Assembly (NCBI GenBank): GCA_964655005.1
Contig: CAZZKE010000009.1
Coordinates: 10,841-74,840, forward strand
DNA from: CAZZKE01 sp964655005
Lineage (GTDB): Bacteria > Pseudomonadota > Alphaproteobacteria > Rhodospirillales > JABHCV01
Length of the DNA stretch: 64,000 nucleotides
Direction of reading: 5' to 3'
Shown here in pieces: positions 26,093-35,454 of this stretch (position 1 is its first letter; each line of letters opens with the position of its first letter). The position numbers and the translations under genes were made by a program. The notes beneath the pieces were generated by a model, which saw only the letters and a program-made list of their open reading frames with translations, did no database searches and had not been told where the DNA came from.

Positions 26093-26263
26093 ATGGCAAG
26101 AAAACCCAATTACGATTTTGAACGCAGAGAGCGAACCAGAATACAGGCCGAGAAAAAGGCCCTGCGGGCGGCGGCCAAAAAGGAAGCGCGGGAGGCCAAG
26201 GCCGCGCAATCCGGACAGACAGACGGCGAAACTGAAGCCGAAAGCCCGCCGGCCACCGAATAG
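26093..26263 (+). CDS. Small basic/charged protein, unknown function
   Basis: 56 residues from ATG 26093, with AAAGGA five bases upstream. The open frame begins earlier at 26024, but that part runs through the cspA terminator. It is mostly charged (MARKPNYDFERRERTR then AEKKALRAAAKKEAREAK), predicted helical or disordered, with an acidic tail. I recall similar short proteins beside cold-shock genes in alphaproteobacteria but know no function. Convergent with the sensor cyclase. Confidence 0.6.
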   Translation: MARKPNYDFERRERTRIQAEKKALRAAAKKEAREAKAAQSGQTDGETEAESPPATE

Positions 26264-26270
26264 GACGATC

Positions 26271-28202
26271 CTACTTGTTGGCCAGGGCATAGACGCCGTT
26301 CCAGTCGGCCGGCGGGTCGGCGGACAGGGTGAGGCACCGCGCCGCCAACGCCTGACTGGCCGGGTCTCCGTCGGCCTCGGCGATGGCCGCAAAGGCCTTT
26401 GCCGCGATGGCGAACTCACCATTCCTGTAGAGCGCCAGCGCGGCGCCGTAGGCGGCGGCGAAAGAGGGCGGTTCGGCCTCTCCGGAAAAACCTATCAGCT
26501 CGAAAATACGGGTTTTTTCCTGGCGGCCCCTGACCTGGATGGTATCGATCTCGCGGGTAACGATCGTATCGCCGGCCCGGTCCCTGGTGGCCGCGTCGAT
26601 ACAGATGGCGGTGCCATAGATTCTGTTGACGCTTTCCAGGCGTGAGGCAAGGTTCACGGCATCGCCGATGCAGGTATAATCCTGTGAAAGTTCCGATCCG
26701 ATATTGCCGACAATGACCTCGCCGGTGGCCAGTCCGACCCGCATTTCGATGGCCGGCAGGCCCCGGTCGATCCAGGATTCCCGAAGTTCCCGCAGCCGGG
26801 CCTGCATGCCGATGGCCGCCAGGCAGGCTTTTGTCTCGAAATCGTCGGTGACGAAAGGCGGCCCCCAGAAGGCCATGATCCCGTCACCCAGATATTTATC
26901 CAGAATGCCGTCGGCGGACCCGATCTCGATGCTCATGGCGCCCAGATATTCGTTCAAGAAGCTGACCAGTTGTTCCGCCTCCAGGCCCTCTGAAATAGTA
27001 GTGAAGCCGACGATATCGGAAAACAGCAAGGTCTGGACCTTGCGCTCGCCACCCAGTTTCAGGTGTTCCGGGTCCGACATGATGTCGCTGATGATTGCCG
27101 GATGAACGTATTTTCCCAGCAAATTCCTGATTTGCTCTTTTTCCTTCAGTCCGTCGACCATGTGATTGAAGGCCCGGCCGAGCTGCCCGACTTCGTCTTT
27201 CGCGCCGCTTTCAACCTTGAAATCGTAATTGCCGGCCATCACCTCGCCGGTTCCCCGGGCCAAAAGTCTGATCGGGAAAATAATGCGGTTGGTCAGCAGC
27301 ACCAGGACCAGCAATCCCAGGCCCAGGGCGGCCAGGCCAATCCAGGCAATCTTCCATTGCAGGGCGACAAATGGCTGCATCGCCGCATCGAGGCTGGCGC
27401 CGAAGATATATCCGGAATGAATCCCTGAATCCTTGAAATGATCGTGCACGGCGACATGATATTCGCCATGCCGCGTGTAGGAATCCTGCGACTCGCCGTC
27501 CGGTGGTTCGATAATGGCCAGGATGGTGCGGGCCTCTTCAAGGCCGATGTTGGTGGCGACCACTTCGCCATCGACATAAAAGATCACGTCGGCGCCGTCC
27601 CCGCCATCGCCCAGATGCCGCCTTACCCAGTCATCCGTGATCTCTATTTCGGCGCTGACCACGCCCAGCGCGTAGTCGTCCTTGAGGGATTCCTTGAGCG
27701 GCACGTTGACGCTGTTCATCAGTGTTTTTTGATAGGCGATAACGCGGGAGATCGGACGACCCGTTTCCAGGACCTGTTCCAGCAATTCGTTTACGTGCCT
27801 GGTTTCCACGATATTCTGAGCCGCCGTCACGTAGTCGTCCATTGCCGTCCCGTCGGGCGGCAAAGATACGCCGCGGACATCGAGCTGTTCGTCCGAGATG
27901 AAGACCAGTGAGACGCCGGAGTCGTTTTTTATTTCCTGGGCGAAGATAAAAAAATTATCGCGGATTTGTTGCAGAAACGACCGGTATTTCTGGTCCGACG
28001 TAATTGTCGACACCAGTTTTTCGATAAAGTCCCGTTCTTCTTCGAATTTTTTGCGAAACTGGGCCTCGGTGCGGCGCAGGTCCTTGAGCGTTCTTGCGGT
28101 TTCGAAGGCCAGTGTCCGGCTGTGGGAATAATAGGACGTGAAACCCAGCAAGCACAGGATGATGCCCAGGAACGCCAGAAACAGTTTGGCCCGCAGACCC
28201 AT
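26271..28202 (-). CDS. Adenylate cyclase with periplasmic sensor and HAMP domains
   Basis: 643 residues. TM1 (7-24), periplasmic sensor region about 25-282 (mixed alpha/beta, Cache-like), TM2 (283-304), HAMP (305-357), class III cyclase (about 388-560) and a TPR-like tail (577-620). All key residues are present: Asp396 and Asp440 (metals), Lys436 (KYLGD, adenine recognition), Thr510, Asn517, Arg521. It should make cAMP in response to a periplasmic signal. Last gene of a unit behind a cupredoxin and a lipoprotein gene (gaps of 10 bases each), suggesting those proteins form or feed the sensed signal. Confidence 0.9.
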   Translation of the reverse strand: MGLRAKLFLAFLGIILCLLGFTSYYSHSRTLAFETARTLKDLRRTEAQFRKKFEEERDFIEKLVSTITSDQKYRSFLQQIRDNFFIFAQEIKNDSGVSLVFISDEQLDVRGVSLPPDGTAMDDYVTAAQNIVETRHVNELLEQVLETGRPISRVIAYQKTLMNSVNVPLKESLKDDYALGVVSAEIEITDDWVRRHLGDGGDGADVIFYVDGEVVATNIGLEEARTILAIIEPPDGESQDSYTRHGEYHVAVHDHFKDSGIHSGYIFGASLDAAMQPFVALQWKIAWIGLAALGLGLLVLVLLTNRIIFPIRLLARGTGEVMAGNYDFKVESGAKDEVGQLGRAFNHMVDGLKEKEQIRNLLGKYVHPAIISDIMSDPEHLKLGGERKVQTLLFSDIVGFTTISEGLEAEQLVSFLNEYLGAMSIEIGSADGILDKYLGDGIMAFWGPPFVTDDFETKACLAAIGMQARLRELRESWIDRGLPAIEMRVGLATGEVIVGNIGSELSQDYTCIGDAVNLASRLESVNRIYGTAICIDAATRDRAGDTIVTREIDTIQVRGRQEKTRIFELIGFSGEAEPPSFAAAYGAALALYRNGEFAIAAKAFAAIAEADGDPASQALAARCLTLSADPPADWNGVYALANK

Positions 28203-28212
28203 CAGGATATTC

Positions 28213-28962
28213 CTAACGGGGCCGTTCGGGCCGCTTGACCAGCCGGTCGACGGCCAATTCTTCGTTTATCACCATCACCTTGTCGGGTTCGACGGTGACC
28301 GGGCGCTGCAATTCGCCCAGCCGCCAGTACCAGAATGTCAGTTGGTAGGAACCGGGTTCAAGATTATTAAAGGCATAGTCCGATCCGCTTTTAAGCCGCT
28401 TCGTCGCCATCCCGGTCCTGGACAGCACGGTTCCTTCCAGATCATCGCGTTCATCGACGCCCAGGTCCAGCGTGCCTTCCATGGTAACGGTCAATTCGCC
28501 GGTCTGCCCCGGCGGCACGGGTTCGCTTTCCTCGATATCGTCGGTGGCGTTGTCGGCGACAAAAAACGTCAGGCTTTCGCTGGTTGCGTTGGCGATCCGT
28601 ATGGTGTCGCCGGTCGCCATGGCGATGCCGCGGGGGACCAGGCCGGCGGCGGTCGCACGCAGGTCATGAACCGCCGGGGCCGGTGATTCGGGGCCGACCA
28701 GGCCGACGTAGATGTCGTCGATTTGCCGGTAATTCAGCATTTTTTTAAGATACACGATCCGGCCATCGGCACTACCGCCATAGGAGTCGGATGCGGCGGC
28801 GCTCTGATCCCTGATTTTTTTTATCAAATCGCTGTGCGGGCGGGTGCTGACGGCGCCGACGATGGCGCCTTTGCCGGCCGTCGGGGTCACTTCCGGAAGG
28901 GCCTGACAGGCGGTCAGTAATGCCGTCGCGGCAATGGCCAGAATATTAGCTCGGTTTTTCAT
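28213..28962 (-). CDS. Putative lipoprotein in the cupredoxin-cyclase operon
   Basis: 249 residues. Signal peptide ending in lipobox LLTAC with Cys19, so it is probably anchored to a membrane facing the periplasm. The rest looks all-beta: a central GDTIRIANATSESLTFFV segment resembles a cupredoxin strand, and a later GSYQLTFWYWRLGEL strand resembles carboxypeptidase-regulatory-like repeats. No copper ligand set is evident. It lies between the cupredoxin and cyclase genes, ten bases from each. Function unknown. Confidence 0.65.
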   Translation of the reverse strand: MKNRANILAIAATALLTACQALPEVTPTAGKGAIVGAVSTRPHSDLIKKIRDQSAAASDSYGGSADGRIVYLKKMLNYRQIDDIYVGLVGPESPAPAVHDLRATAAGLVPRGIAMATGDTIRIANATSESLTFFVADNATDDIEESEPVPPGQTGELTVTMEGTLDLGVDERDDLEGTVLSRTGMATKRLKSGSDYAFNNLEPGSYQLTFWYWRLGELQRPVTVEPDKVMVINEELAVDRLVKRPERPR

Positions 28963-28972
28963 CGGCTAAATC

Positions 28973-29734
28973 CTATTCCGGTCCGGCCTCGATCGAAAGT
29001 CTGATCGAAACGGGGGAAGGATCTTCCTCGGATACGGTAATCGCCACCGGGCCCTGCGCCAGTTGCACCGGCATCCCGGCCTTTTTTCTCTTTCTCCGGT
29101 GCTTTTTGTTGACGATCACCGACAGGTTGGTCGTCACGCCTTCCGATACGGTCGCCGGCACCGGCTGGGCGCCATAGCGCCGGTGGGTTACCAGCGCCTT
29201 GATAATCCATTTACCCGGCGGAACCCCGTCGATTCTGAACGGGCCGGGTTTCGACAAACGGGCGAAATACGGGCTCGGCAATATGTTCAGTACGCCTTCC
29301 ATGGACTTGTGTATCGAACAGTAGAACTTGATAGTCCCCACCTTGTCGAAAACGACGCCCTTGGCCGCGCCCCTGCCGATCAGCCCGACATCGAATTTTT
29401 TCGCCGGGCTCAGGGAATAGACATTGTGGTCGATGTTTCTTTCTTCATCATTGGCGAAGCGGACCGTCGTTCCGGCGACCGCGACATTGAATGCCGGATG
29501 GAAGCCCGTATCTTTTTGGGAAACCGTTATCGACCGGGTCGGCCAAACCGGCTTTCGACCGTCCGCCGGTTCCAGGTATATGACGATATTTTTGAGCCGG
29601 CGGTTTTTTTCAACGGTGACCGAACCGGTGAGCGTGGCGGCTACGCTTTGGCCGGTCAGTAACAGGCCAAGCAGCAGCACCGGGCCGAACGCCAACGCCA
29701 AACGTAACCGCGTATTGTCAGGGCCGCAAATCAT
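28973..29734 (-). CDS. Secreted cupredoxin (methylamine-utilisation-like blue copper protein)
   Basis: 253 residues with an N-terminal signal peptide (about 10-33). A cupredoxin domain (about 35-150) shows a full type-1 copper ligand set: His103 (NIDHNVYS), Cys139, His142 and Met145 (FYCSIHKSM). A C-terminal beta domain (155-205; FRIDGVPPGKWIIKAL) and a basic segment (KKHRRKRKK) follow. It is a periplasmic electron-transfer or copper-sensing protein. First gene of the operon with a lipoprotein and a sensor cyclase. Confidence 0.82.
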   Translation of the reverse strand: MICGPDNTRLRLALAFGPVLLLGLLLTGQSVAATLTGSVTVEKNRRLKNIVIYLEPADGRKPVWPTRSITVSQKDTGFHPAFNVAVAGTTVRFANDEERNIDHNVYSLSPAKKFDVGLIGRGAAKGVVFDKVGTIKFYCSIHKSMEGVLNILPSPYFARLSKPGPFRIDGVPPGKWIIKALVTHRRYGAQPVPATVSEGVTTNLSVIVNKKHRRKRKKAGMPVQLAQGPVAITVSEEDPSPVSIRLSIEAGPE

Positions 29735-29804
29735 TGTCTTTCTCGTATTTGCCGTCGCGGTTGCGTGGCCGCCGGTAAACGCTGTGAGTAAACGAATACA
29801 AGTA

Positions 29805-29831
29805 TTTATAATAAATAGACTATTTGGTCAA
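29805..29831 (-). promoter_or_regulatory. Promoter candidate for the cupredoxin-lipoprotein-cyclase operon
   Basis: On the minus strand TTGACC (29826-29831) and TATAAA (29805-29810) are separated by 15 bases within a strongly AT-rich stretch. A shifted -10 (TAAATA) would give spacing 17. It lies 71 bases upstream of the cupredoxin ATG. Confidence 0.5.
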
Positions 29832-29858
29832 TCTGACGGCCCGCCGGCGAATGCCGGA

Positions 29859-31070
29859 TCAAAGGTCAGCGGCGCCCAGGGTGTCGATGGCGGCCTGTAC
29901 GCCGCCCTTGCCATGCGGAATACGGAGCGCCTGTAGCGCCGTTTCGACAACACCCAGGGTGCCCAGGACCATCGGCGCATTGACATAGCCCATATGGGCT
30001 ATGCGAAAGGCCTTGCCGCCCAGCGCGCCGATGCCGATGCCCAGTATGACGCCGCATTTATCCCGGCAGAAATTCAGCAGTGGGTCGGGCCGGTGGCCGC
30101 CGCCGATTAGAACCGTGGTCACCGAATTAGACCGCCGGTCGGGTTCCCTGATATTGAAATCAAGCACCCCGCCTTCGGTCCAGGCGGCGACTGCGGCGCG
30201 CACCGCCTCGGCCAGCAGATGGTGACGCAGGAACGCCGCCTCCAGGCCTTCTTCCAGTAACAGGTCGAAGGCCTTGCGTAGGCCAAACAGCATGTGTTCG
30301 GGCGCCGTGCCGCAGTGCTTGTTGTAGTGCTCGTCGCCCTCGCGCGCCGTCCAGTCCCAGTAATGGGTGCGCAGGCCGGCGGTCTTGTGTGCCGCCCGCG
30401 CCCTGTCGCCGGCGGCGACGAAGCTTAAGCCCGGTGTCATCATCAGGCCCTTTTGCGAGCCGGTGACGGTGACATCGACGCCCCAGTCGTCCATCCGGAA
30501 CGGCATGGTTCCAAGCGAGGCGATGGCGTCAACCATCAGCAGCGCATCATGGCCGGCGTTATCCATGGCCTTGCGGATGGCCGGGATATCGTTGACCACG
30601 CCGGACGCGGTATCGACCTGGACCACCAGCACCGCCTTGATGGCGCCCTTGCCGTCTTGTTTTAGCCGGTCTTCCAGCGCCCCCGGATCGACGGCGCATC
30701 GCCAGTCGCCGGGCATGATTTCCACGCCTAACCCCATCACGCCGGCCATTTCGCCCCAGCCCATGGCGAAGCGGCCGCTTTCCAGGACCAGAATTTGATC
30801 GCCCCTGGATAGCACGTTGCTAAGCGCCGCTTCCCAGGCGCCGTGGCCGTTGGCCGCATAAATATAGGTCCGTCCGGCGGTCTTGAAGATGGTCCGCAGA
30901 TCGTCCAGGCAACTCATGGTGACGGCCTGTAATTTGTCCGTGTAGATATCCACCGCCGGGCGATGCATGGCGGAAAGGACTTCTTCAGGCACGGTGGTCG
31001 GGCCGGGTATGGCGAGAAATTCGCGGCCGGTGCGAACGGTCATATCGGCAGTCTCCACATTTGAATTCAA
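29859..31070 (-). CDS. Class V aminotransferase, serine/alanine-glyoxylate type
   Basis: 403 residues, PLP enzyme of the AGXT/SgaA family, transferring an amino group from serine or alanine to glyoxylate. Seen: FLAIPGPTTVPEEVLSAM (substrate-binding N-terminus), YIYAANGHGAWEAALSN, MVDAIASLGTMPF and the PLP lysine in VTGSQKGLM (about residue 207). An in-frame ATG at 31043 is an alternative start. Its start overlaps the upstream membrane-protein stop (ATGA). The exact amino donor cannot be read. Confidence 0.87.
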   Translation of the reverse strand: MNSNVETADMTVRTGREFLAIPGPTTVPEEVLSAMHRPAVDIYTDKLQAVTMSCLDDLRTIFKTAGRTYIYAANGHGAWEAALSNVLSRGDQILVLESGRFAMGWGEMAGVMGLGVEIMPGDWRCAVDPGALEDRLKQDGKGAIKAVLVVQVDTASGVVNDIPAIRKAMDNAGHDALLMVDAIASLGTMPFRMDDWGVDVTVTGSQKGLMMTPGLSFVAAGDRARAAHKTAGLRTHYWDWTAREGDEHYNKHCGTAPEHMLFGLRKAFDLLLEEGLEAAFLRHHLLAEAVRAAVAAWTEGGVLDFNIREPDRRSNSVTTVLIGGGHRPDPLLNFCRDKCGVILGIGIGALGGKAFRIAHMGYVNAPMVLGTLGVVETALQALRIPHGKGGVQAAIDTLGAADL

Positions 31071-31954
31071 TCTTCGACCCGGTGAACGACGCCGGCGGCG
31101 AGGAGTTCTTCAGGGCCGGGAAACCATATATCGGTCGGCGGGGCCTGGAATACCTTTTTCAGGAACTCACCGTCAATTTTTTGCGTGGCGTAAAAATCCA
31201 GATCGACCCTTTGTTCCGCCTTCGGGTCGATATAGGGATTGTTGTACATGCCATCCAGACTGAACTGATGAAAGCCCAGCCGGCCATTTGCCCCCAGTGT
31301 CCGGGTTACGCCGCCGATAAAGGCGGTCGTGCAGGCCGATTTACAGGTTTCGGCAACGTAGGTATTCAGGCCTTTTTCGGCGATCAGGCGGGCCAGTCCC
31401 CGGCCTTCGGCGACGCGCCCGCCATCGCTCGACAGGACTATGGTTGCGACGCCGGGGTGGCGTTCCAGCAGGGCCGCCAGATCGCCGGTCAGGCCGATCC
31501 TGAAATCCCCCTTCAGGTAAATACGCGTGCCGTCATCGCCAACCCTCAGGGTGTAGCCGGCCAGCGGCGAACGCATTTTCAGTCTTTGATTAACCTGCAT
31601 GGCGGCGGGGTCGGCGAACAGCGACTGAAACGCCCCGGCCACGTAAACCACGGTGACGACCAGACTGATCCCCAGTCCCAACTGCGCCAATAGCACCGTC
31701 AGGTAAGAGCCAAGCGCCGACAAATAATTGTCACAGGCCTTTATCAGGCCCCTGGCCTGCCACGGGAAAACAAGCAACTGGAAGACCGTGAAATAGATTA
31801 CCGTTAGCGCCATCGCCGTATCCGACCGTTCGGTAAAAGGCGGGTGGGTGAAGCGTTCGAAATACAGAATAACGATGCGCAAGGCGACCACATTGACCCA
31901 GAAAGTCCACCACAGGGCTTGCCTGCCCAGCCAGTGGCGGTGGATGTAATTCAT
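31067..31954 (-). CDS. Membrane-anchored ClpP/crotonase-fold protein (COG3904-like)
   Basis: 295 residues. About three hydrophobic helices in the first 125 residues (near 14-31, 47-65, 84-107) are followed by a soluble domain. That domain resembles the ClpP-like periplasmic protease fold: IYLKGDFRIGLTGDLAALL, IVLSSDGGRVAEGRGLARLI, and TCKSACTTAFIGG, where the Ser occupies the usual nucleophile position. Residues after it (LGFHQFSLDG) fit the catalytic His region. It may be a membrane-associated serine peptidase. Coupled to putA and the aminotransferase by ATGA overlaps. Confidence 0.65.
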   Translation of the reverse strand: MNYIHRHWLGRQALWWTFWVNVVALRIVILYFERFTHPPFTERSDTAMALTVIYFTVFQLLVFPWQARGLIKACDNYLSALGSYLTVLLAQLGLGISLVVTVVYVAGAFQSLFADPAAMQVNQRLKMRSPLAGYTLRVGDDGTRIYLKGDFRIGLTGDLAALLERHPGVATIVLSSDGGRVAEGRGLARLIAEKGLNTYVAETCKSACTTAFIGGVTRTLGANGRLGFHQFSLDGMYNNPYIDPKAEQRVDLDFYATQKIDGEFLKKVFQAPPTDIWFPGPEELLAAGVVHRVED

Positions 31955-34900
31955 TCTCCGGCGGCGGCCAGCAATGCGGTGTTGCCGCCCGACGCCGTGG
32001 TGTTGATGCTAAGGGTCCGTTCGCTGACCAGCATGGCGGCGTCGGCCGGTCCGGTGAGCAACGGCACGATCGGCCCCGGCCTGGCCGCCAGGGCCATTCG
32101 GATGGCCCGCAGATGATCGATGCCGCCGCCGCCGGCGACGGCGGCGATATGGTCAAGGCCGGTCAGGGTTTCGGGCCGGGGCAGTCCGGCGACCCGCTGC
32201 ATCCTGGCCGAACCTTCAACGGCCGGGCGATCGCCACCGCACAGCACCACCCCGTTGCCGGCGGCCAGGGCCAGCTCGGCCAGGTCCGGGCGGCCCAGGC
32301 ACAACACCACGCCGCGCCCGTACAGGCTCAGAATATTGCTCTCGCCGGTCGGTCCCGATAGCCGCACGGATTGACTTTCCAGCACCCCCGCCCGGGCGGC
32401 CCGGTCAATCGCCAACGCCAGTTCCCGGTTATCGCAAGGGGGTCCGGAAACGACCGCCGGGAGCGCCGGGTCGTCGGTCACGAAGCGGCCCAGATAATGC
32501 GGTCCGCCGGCCTTCGGTCCGGTCCCCGACAGGCCTTCGCCGCCGAACGGCTGGACCCCGACGACGGCGCCGATCTGGTTGCGGTTGACATAGCAATTGC
32601 CGACCCGGACCCGGCCCGCCACCTGGTGAACCCGATGGTCCAGGCGGGTGTGCAGGCCCAGCGTCAGGCCATAGCCGCTGGCGTTTATTTGCCCTATCAC
32701 CGTATCCAGGCCGCCGGACGGATACCTGACCACATGCAGCACCGGCCCGAATATTTCCCGGTCCAGTTGATCGAGAGAATCCAGGCTGTAAGCGGCCGGG
32801 GCGACAAACGTGCCGGCGGAGCATTCTTCAGGAATCTCGACCTTGGCGATCAGTCGGCCCGCGGTTTCCAGGGCGGCGCAATGGCGGTTGATTTCGGATC
32901 GCGCCGCTTCATCAATAACCGGCCCGATATCGGTCGATATTTCCCAGGGGTCGCCAAGTTTTAGTTCCGCCATGGCCCCGGCCAGCATTTCGATCAGCGC
33001 GTCGGCCAATTCTTCCTGGACGAACAGCACCCGCAGCGCCGAACAGCGCTGGCCGGCGCTTTGGAAGGCCGAGGCCAGGATATCATCGACCGCCTGTTCG
33101 GGCAGCGCCGTGGAATCGACGATCATCGCGTTCAGGCCGCCGGTTTCGGCGATCAGGGGCGCCGCCGGCTGGCCGCCGGCCGCCATGGCCCGATTAATGA
33201 TCGCCGCCGTTTCGGTCGAACCGGTGAAGCAGACGCCATCGACCCGCCGGTCACCGACCAGTGCCGCGCCGACCGTCGCCCCGTCGCCGGGCAACAGTTG
33301 CAGGACGTTTTCCGGAATACCCGCCCGGTGCATCAGCGCCACCGCCCGGGCGGCGGTCAGCGGCGTTTGTTCCGCCGGTTTGGCGATTACCGCGTTGCCG
33401 GTCACCAGCGCCGCCACGACCTGGCCGGTGAAGATGGCCAGCGGGAAATTCCATGGCGAGATACAGACGAACACACCGCGCCCGGAACCGCCCGGCATGG
33501 TCCGCGTCCGTCCGGCGTAGTAGCGGCAAAAATCGACGGCTTCCCGTACCTCGCCGATGGCGTCGGGCAGGGTCTTGCCGGCCTCGCGGCAGACCAGGGC
33601 GTAAAATTCCGCGGCGTGCGTTTCCAGTAAGTCGGCGATACCCAGCAGACAATCGGCCCGTTCATCGGGCGACACCCGCCGCCAGTCCGCCGCCGCCGCC
33701 GCGGCGCGGGCGAGGGCCCGACCGGCCAGGCCGGCGTCGGCCGGATTTACCGTGCCGACGATGTCGCCCGGATCGGTCGGGTTGCAAACCGTCTCGACTC
33801 GTTCGCCGCCCGCCGTCGCCGTCCAGGTGGCCCGGCGATACCGCCCCCGCGCCGCATCGGTGGCCGCCAGAACCAACGGATCGGCCAGATTGACGCCACG
33901 CGAGTTTTTCCGGGCCGGCCCATACAGATCGCCCGGCAGCGGGATGCCGGGATTGCCGATCGTCGGCCAGTTTTCCATCATGGCCAGCGGATCGCGGGCC
34001 ACCCGTTCCGGCGGAATATCCGGATCCAGCAGTTGATTGACGAATGACGAATTAGCGCCGTTTTCCAGCAACCGGCGGACCAGATAAGCCAGCAGGTCGC
34101 GATGATTGCCGACCGGCGCATAGATCCGGCAGCGATGCCCGGTTCGTTGCCTGACCATGTCGTGCAGCGCCTCGCCCATGCCATGCAGGCGCTGGAATTC
34201 GAACGAACCGGAACCATCGCCCGACATTTCCAGAACGGCGGCCATGGTGTGGGCGTTATGGCTGGCGAATTGCGGATAGATGCGGTCGGTCATCGCCAGC
34301 AGGCGGCGGGCGCAGGCCATGTAGCAGATATCGGTCGAGGCCTTGCGGGTGAACACCGGATAGCCCGGCAACCCTTCGACCTGGGCGTTCTTGATCTCGC
34401 TGTCCCAATATGCCCCCTTGACCAGGCGGATGCTGATTCGCCGGTCCAGCCGCCGGGCCAGGTCATACAGCCAGTCGATAACAAAGGGCGCCCGCGCCAT
34501 GTAGGCCTGGACGACGACCCCGAAGCCGTCCCAGCCCTTGAGATCGGGGCTGGCCAGTACGGTTTCGATAATAGCCAGCGACGGGTCCAGCCGGTCGGCT
34601 TCTTCGGCATCGATATTGAAACCCATGCCGGCGTTTCTGGCGATCAGCGCCAAGGCGCCGACCCGTGGTGCCAGTTCGCCCATGAGCCGGTCTTTTTGGG
34701 TGAATTCATAACGTGGATGCAGCGCCGACAGCTTCACCGAGATACCGGAATTCCGGTGAACCAGATCCGACCCGCATTGCCCCGAAATCGCCGCGATAGC
34801 CTGCGAGTACGACATGAAATAGCGGCGGGCGTCGTTCGCCGTGCGCGCCGCTTCACCCAACATGTCATAGGAATAGGTATAACCCCGGTCGATCATTGCC

Positions 34901-35454
34901 TGGGCCCTGGCCATGGCCTCGGCGATGTCGCGGCCCAGCACGAATTGATGGCCGAGCACTTTCATGGCCTGGGTGACGCCCGAGCGAATGACCGGCTCGC
35001 CGGCCCGGCGGAGCAGCGACAGGAGATTTTCCCGGATATCCCAGGCGCCGCTTTCGCCGCCGCCGATGACCTTGCCGGTCAGCATCAGCGCCCAGGTCGA
35101 GGCGTTGACCAGCAGCGAATCCGAACCGCCCATGTGTCTGGCCCAGTCGGCGGGGGCGATCTTGTCGCGGATCAGGGCGTCGATGGTGATTTCGTCGGGC
35201 ACCCGCAGCAGCGCTTCGGCCAGGCACATCAGGGCCACCCCTTCCATGCTGGAAAGGCCGTATTCGGCCAGGAAGGTTTCCATCAGGCCGACACCGCCAC
35301 CACCGCGCAGGTCGGCCACCAGGCCGCCGGCGACGTCGACAACACGCTGCCGCGCCGCCCCGTCGAGCCCGGTTTCCCCGGCCAGCCGAAGCACGGTTTC
35401 CGCCTCGTCGGGCAAATAGGCGGCGCGAACGGCCTGGCTAAATGGATCAGGCAT
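31951..35454 (-). CDS. putA: Bifunctional proline dehydrogenase / P5C dehydrogenase
   Basis: 1167 residues. It converts proline to glutamate via channelled pyrroline-5-carboxylate. The FAD-binding proline dehydrogenase barrel spans about 60-460 (GFNIDAEEADRLD, RLVKGAYWDSEIK). The aldehyde dehydrogenase spans about 540-1020 with ISPWNFPLAIFTGQVVAAL, Glu in IAETGGLNAMIVD and catalytic Cys in SAGQRCSALRVLF. A degenerate C-terminal domain follows. The N-terminal ribbon-helix-helix DNA-binding domain of enteric PutA is absent, so it is probably not its own repressor. Its ATG abuts the modC stop directly (TGAATG). Confidence 0.94.
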   Translation of the reverse strand: MPDPFSQAVRAAYLPDEAETVLRLAGETGLDGAARQRVVDVAGGLVADLRGGGGVGLMETFLAEYGLSSMEGVALMCLAEALLRVPDEITIDALIRDKIAPADWARHMGGSDSLLVNASTWALMLTGKVIGGGESGAWDIRENLLSLLRRAGEPVIRSGVTQAMKVLGHQFVLGRDIAEAMARAQAMIDRGYTYSYDMLGEAARTANDARRYFMSYSQAIAAISGQCGSDLVHRNSGISVKLSALHPRYEFTQKDRLMGELAPRVGALALIARNAGMGFNIDAEEADRLDPSLAIIETVLASPDLKGWDGFGVVVQAYMARAPFVIDWLYDLARRLDRRISIRLVKGAYWDSEIKNAQVEGLPGYPVFTRKASTDICYMACARRLLAMTDRIYPQFASHNAHTMAAVLEMSGDGSGSFEFQRLHGMGEALHDMVRQRTGHRCRIYAPVGNHRDLLAYLVRRLLENGANSSFVNQLLDPDIPPERVARDPLAMMENWPTIGNPGIPLPGDLYGPARKNSRGVNLADPLVLAATDAARGRYRRATWTATAGGERVETVCNPTDPGDIVGTVNPADAGLAGRALARAAAAAADWRRVSPDERADCLLGIADLLETHAAEFYALVCREAGKTLPDAIGEVREAVDFCRYYAGRTRTMPGGSGRGVFVCISPWNFPLAIFTGQVVAALVTGNAVIAKPAEQTPLTAARAVALMHRAGIPENVLQLLPGDGATVGAALVGDRRVDGVCFTGSTETAAIINRAMAAGGQPAAPLIAETGGLNAMIVDSTALPEQAVDDILASAFQSAGQRCSALRVLFVQEELADALIEMLAGAMAELKLGDPWEISTDIGPVIDEAARSEINRHCAALETAGRLIAKVEIPEECSAGTFVAPAAYSLDSLDQLDREIFGPVLHVVRYPSGGLDTVIGQINASGYGLTLGLHTRLDHRVHQVAGRVRVGNCYVNRNQIGAVVGVQPFGGEGLSGTGPKAGGPHYLGRFVTDDPALPAVVSGPPCDNRELALAIDRAARAGVLESQSVRLSGPTGESNILSLYGRGVVLCLGRPDLAELALAAGNGVVLCGGDRPAVEGSARMQRVAGLPRPETLTGLDHIAAVAGGGGIDHLRAIRMALAARPGPIVPLLTGPADAAMLVSERTLSINTTASGGNTALLAAAGE

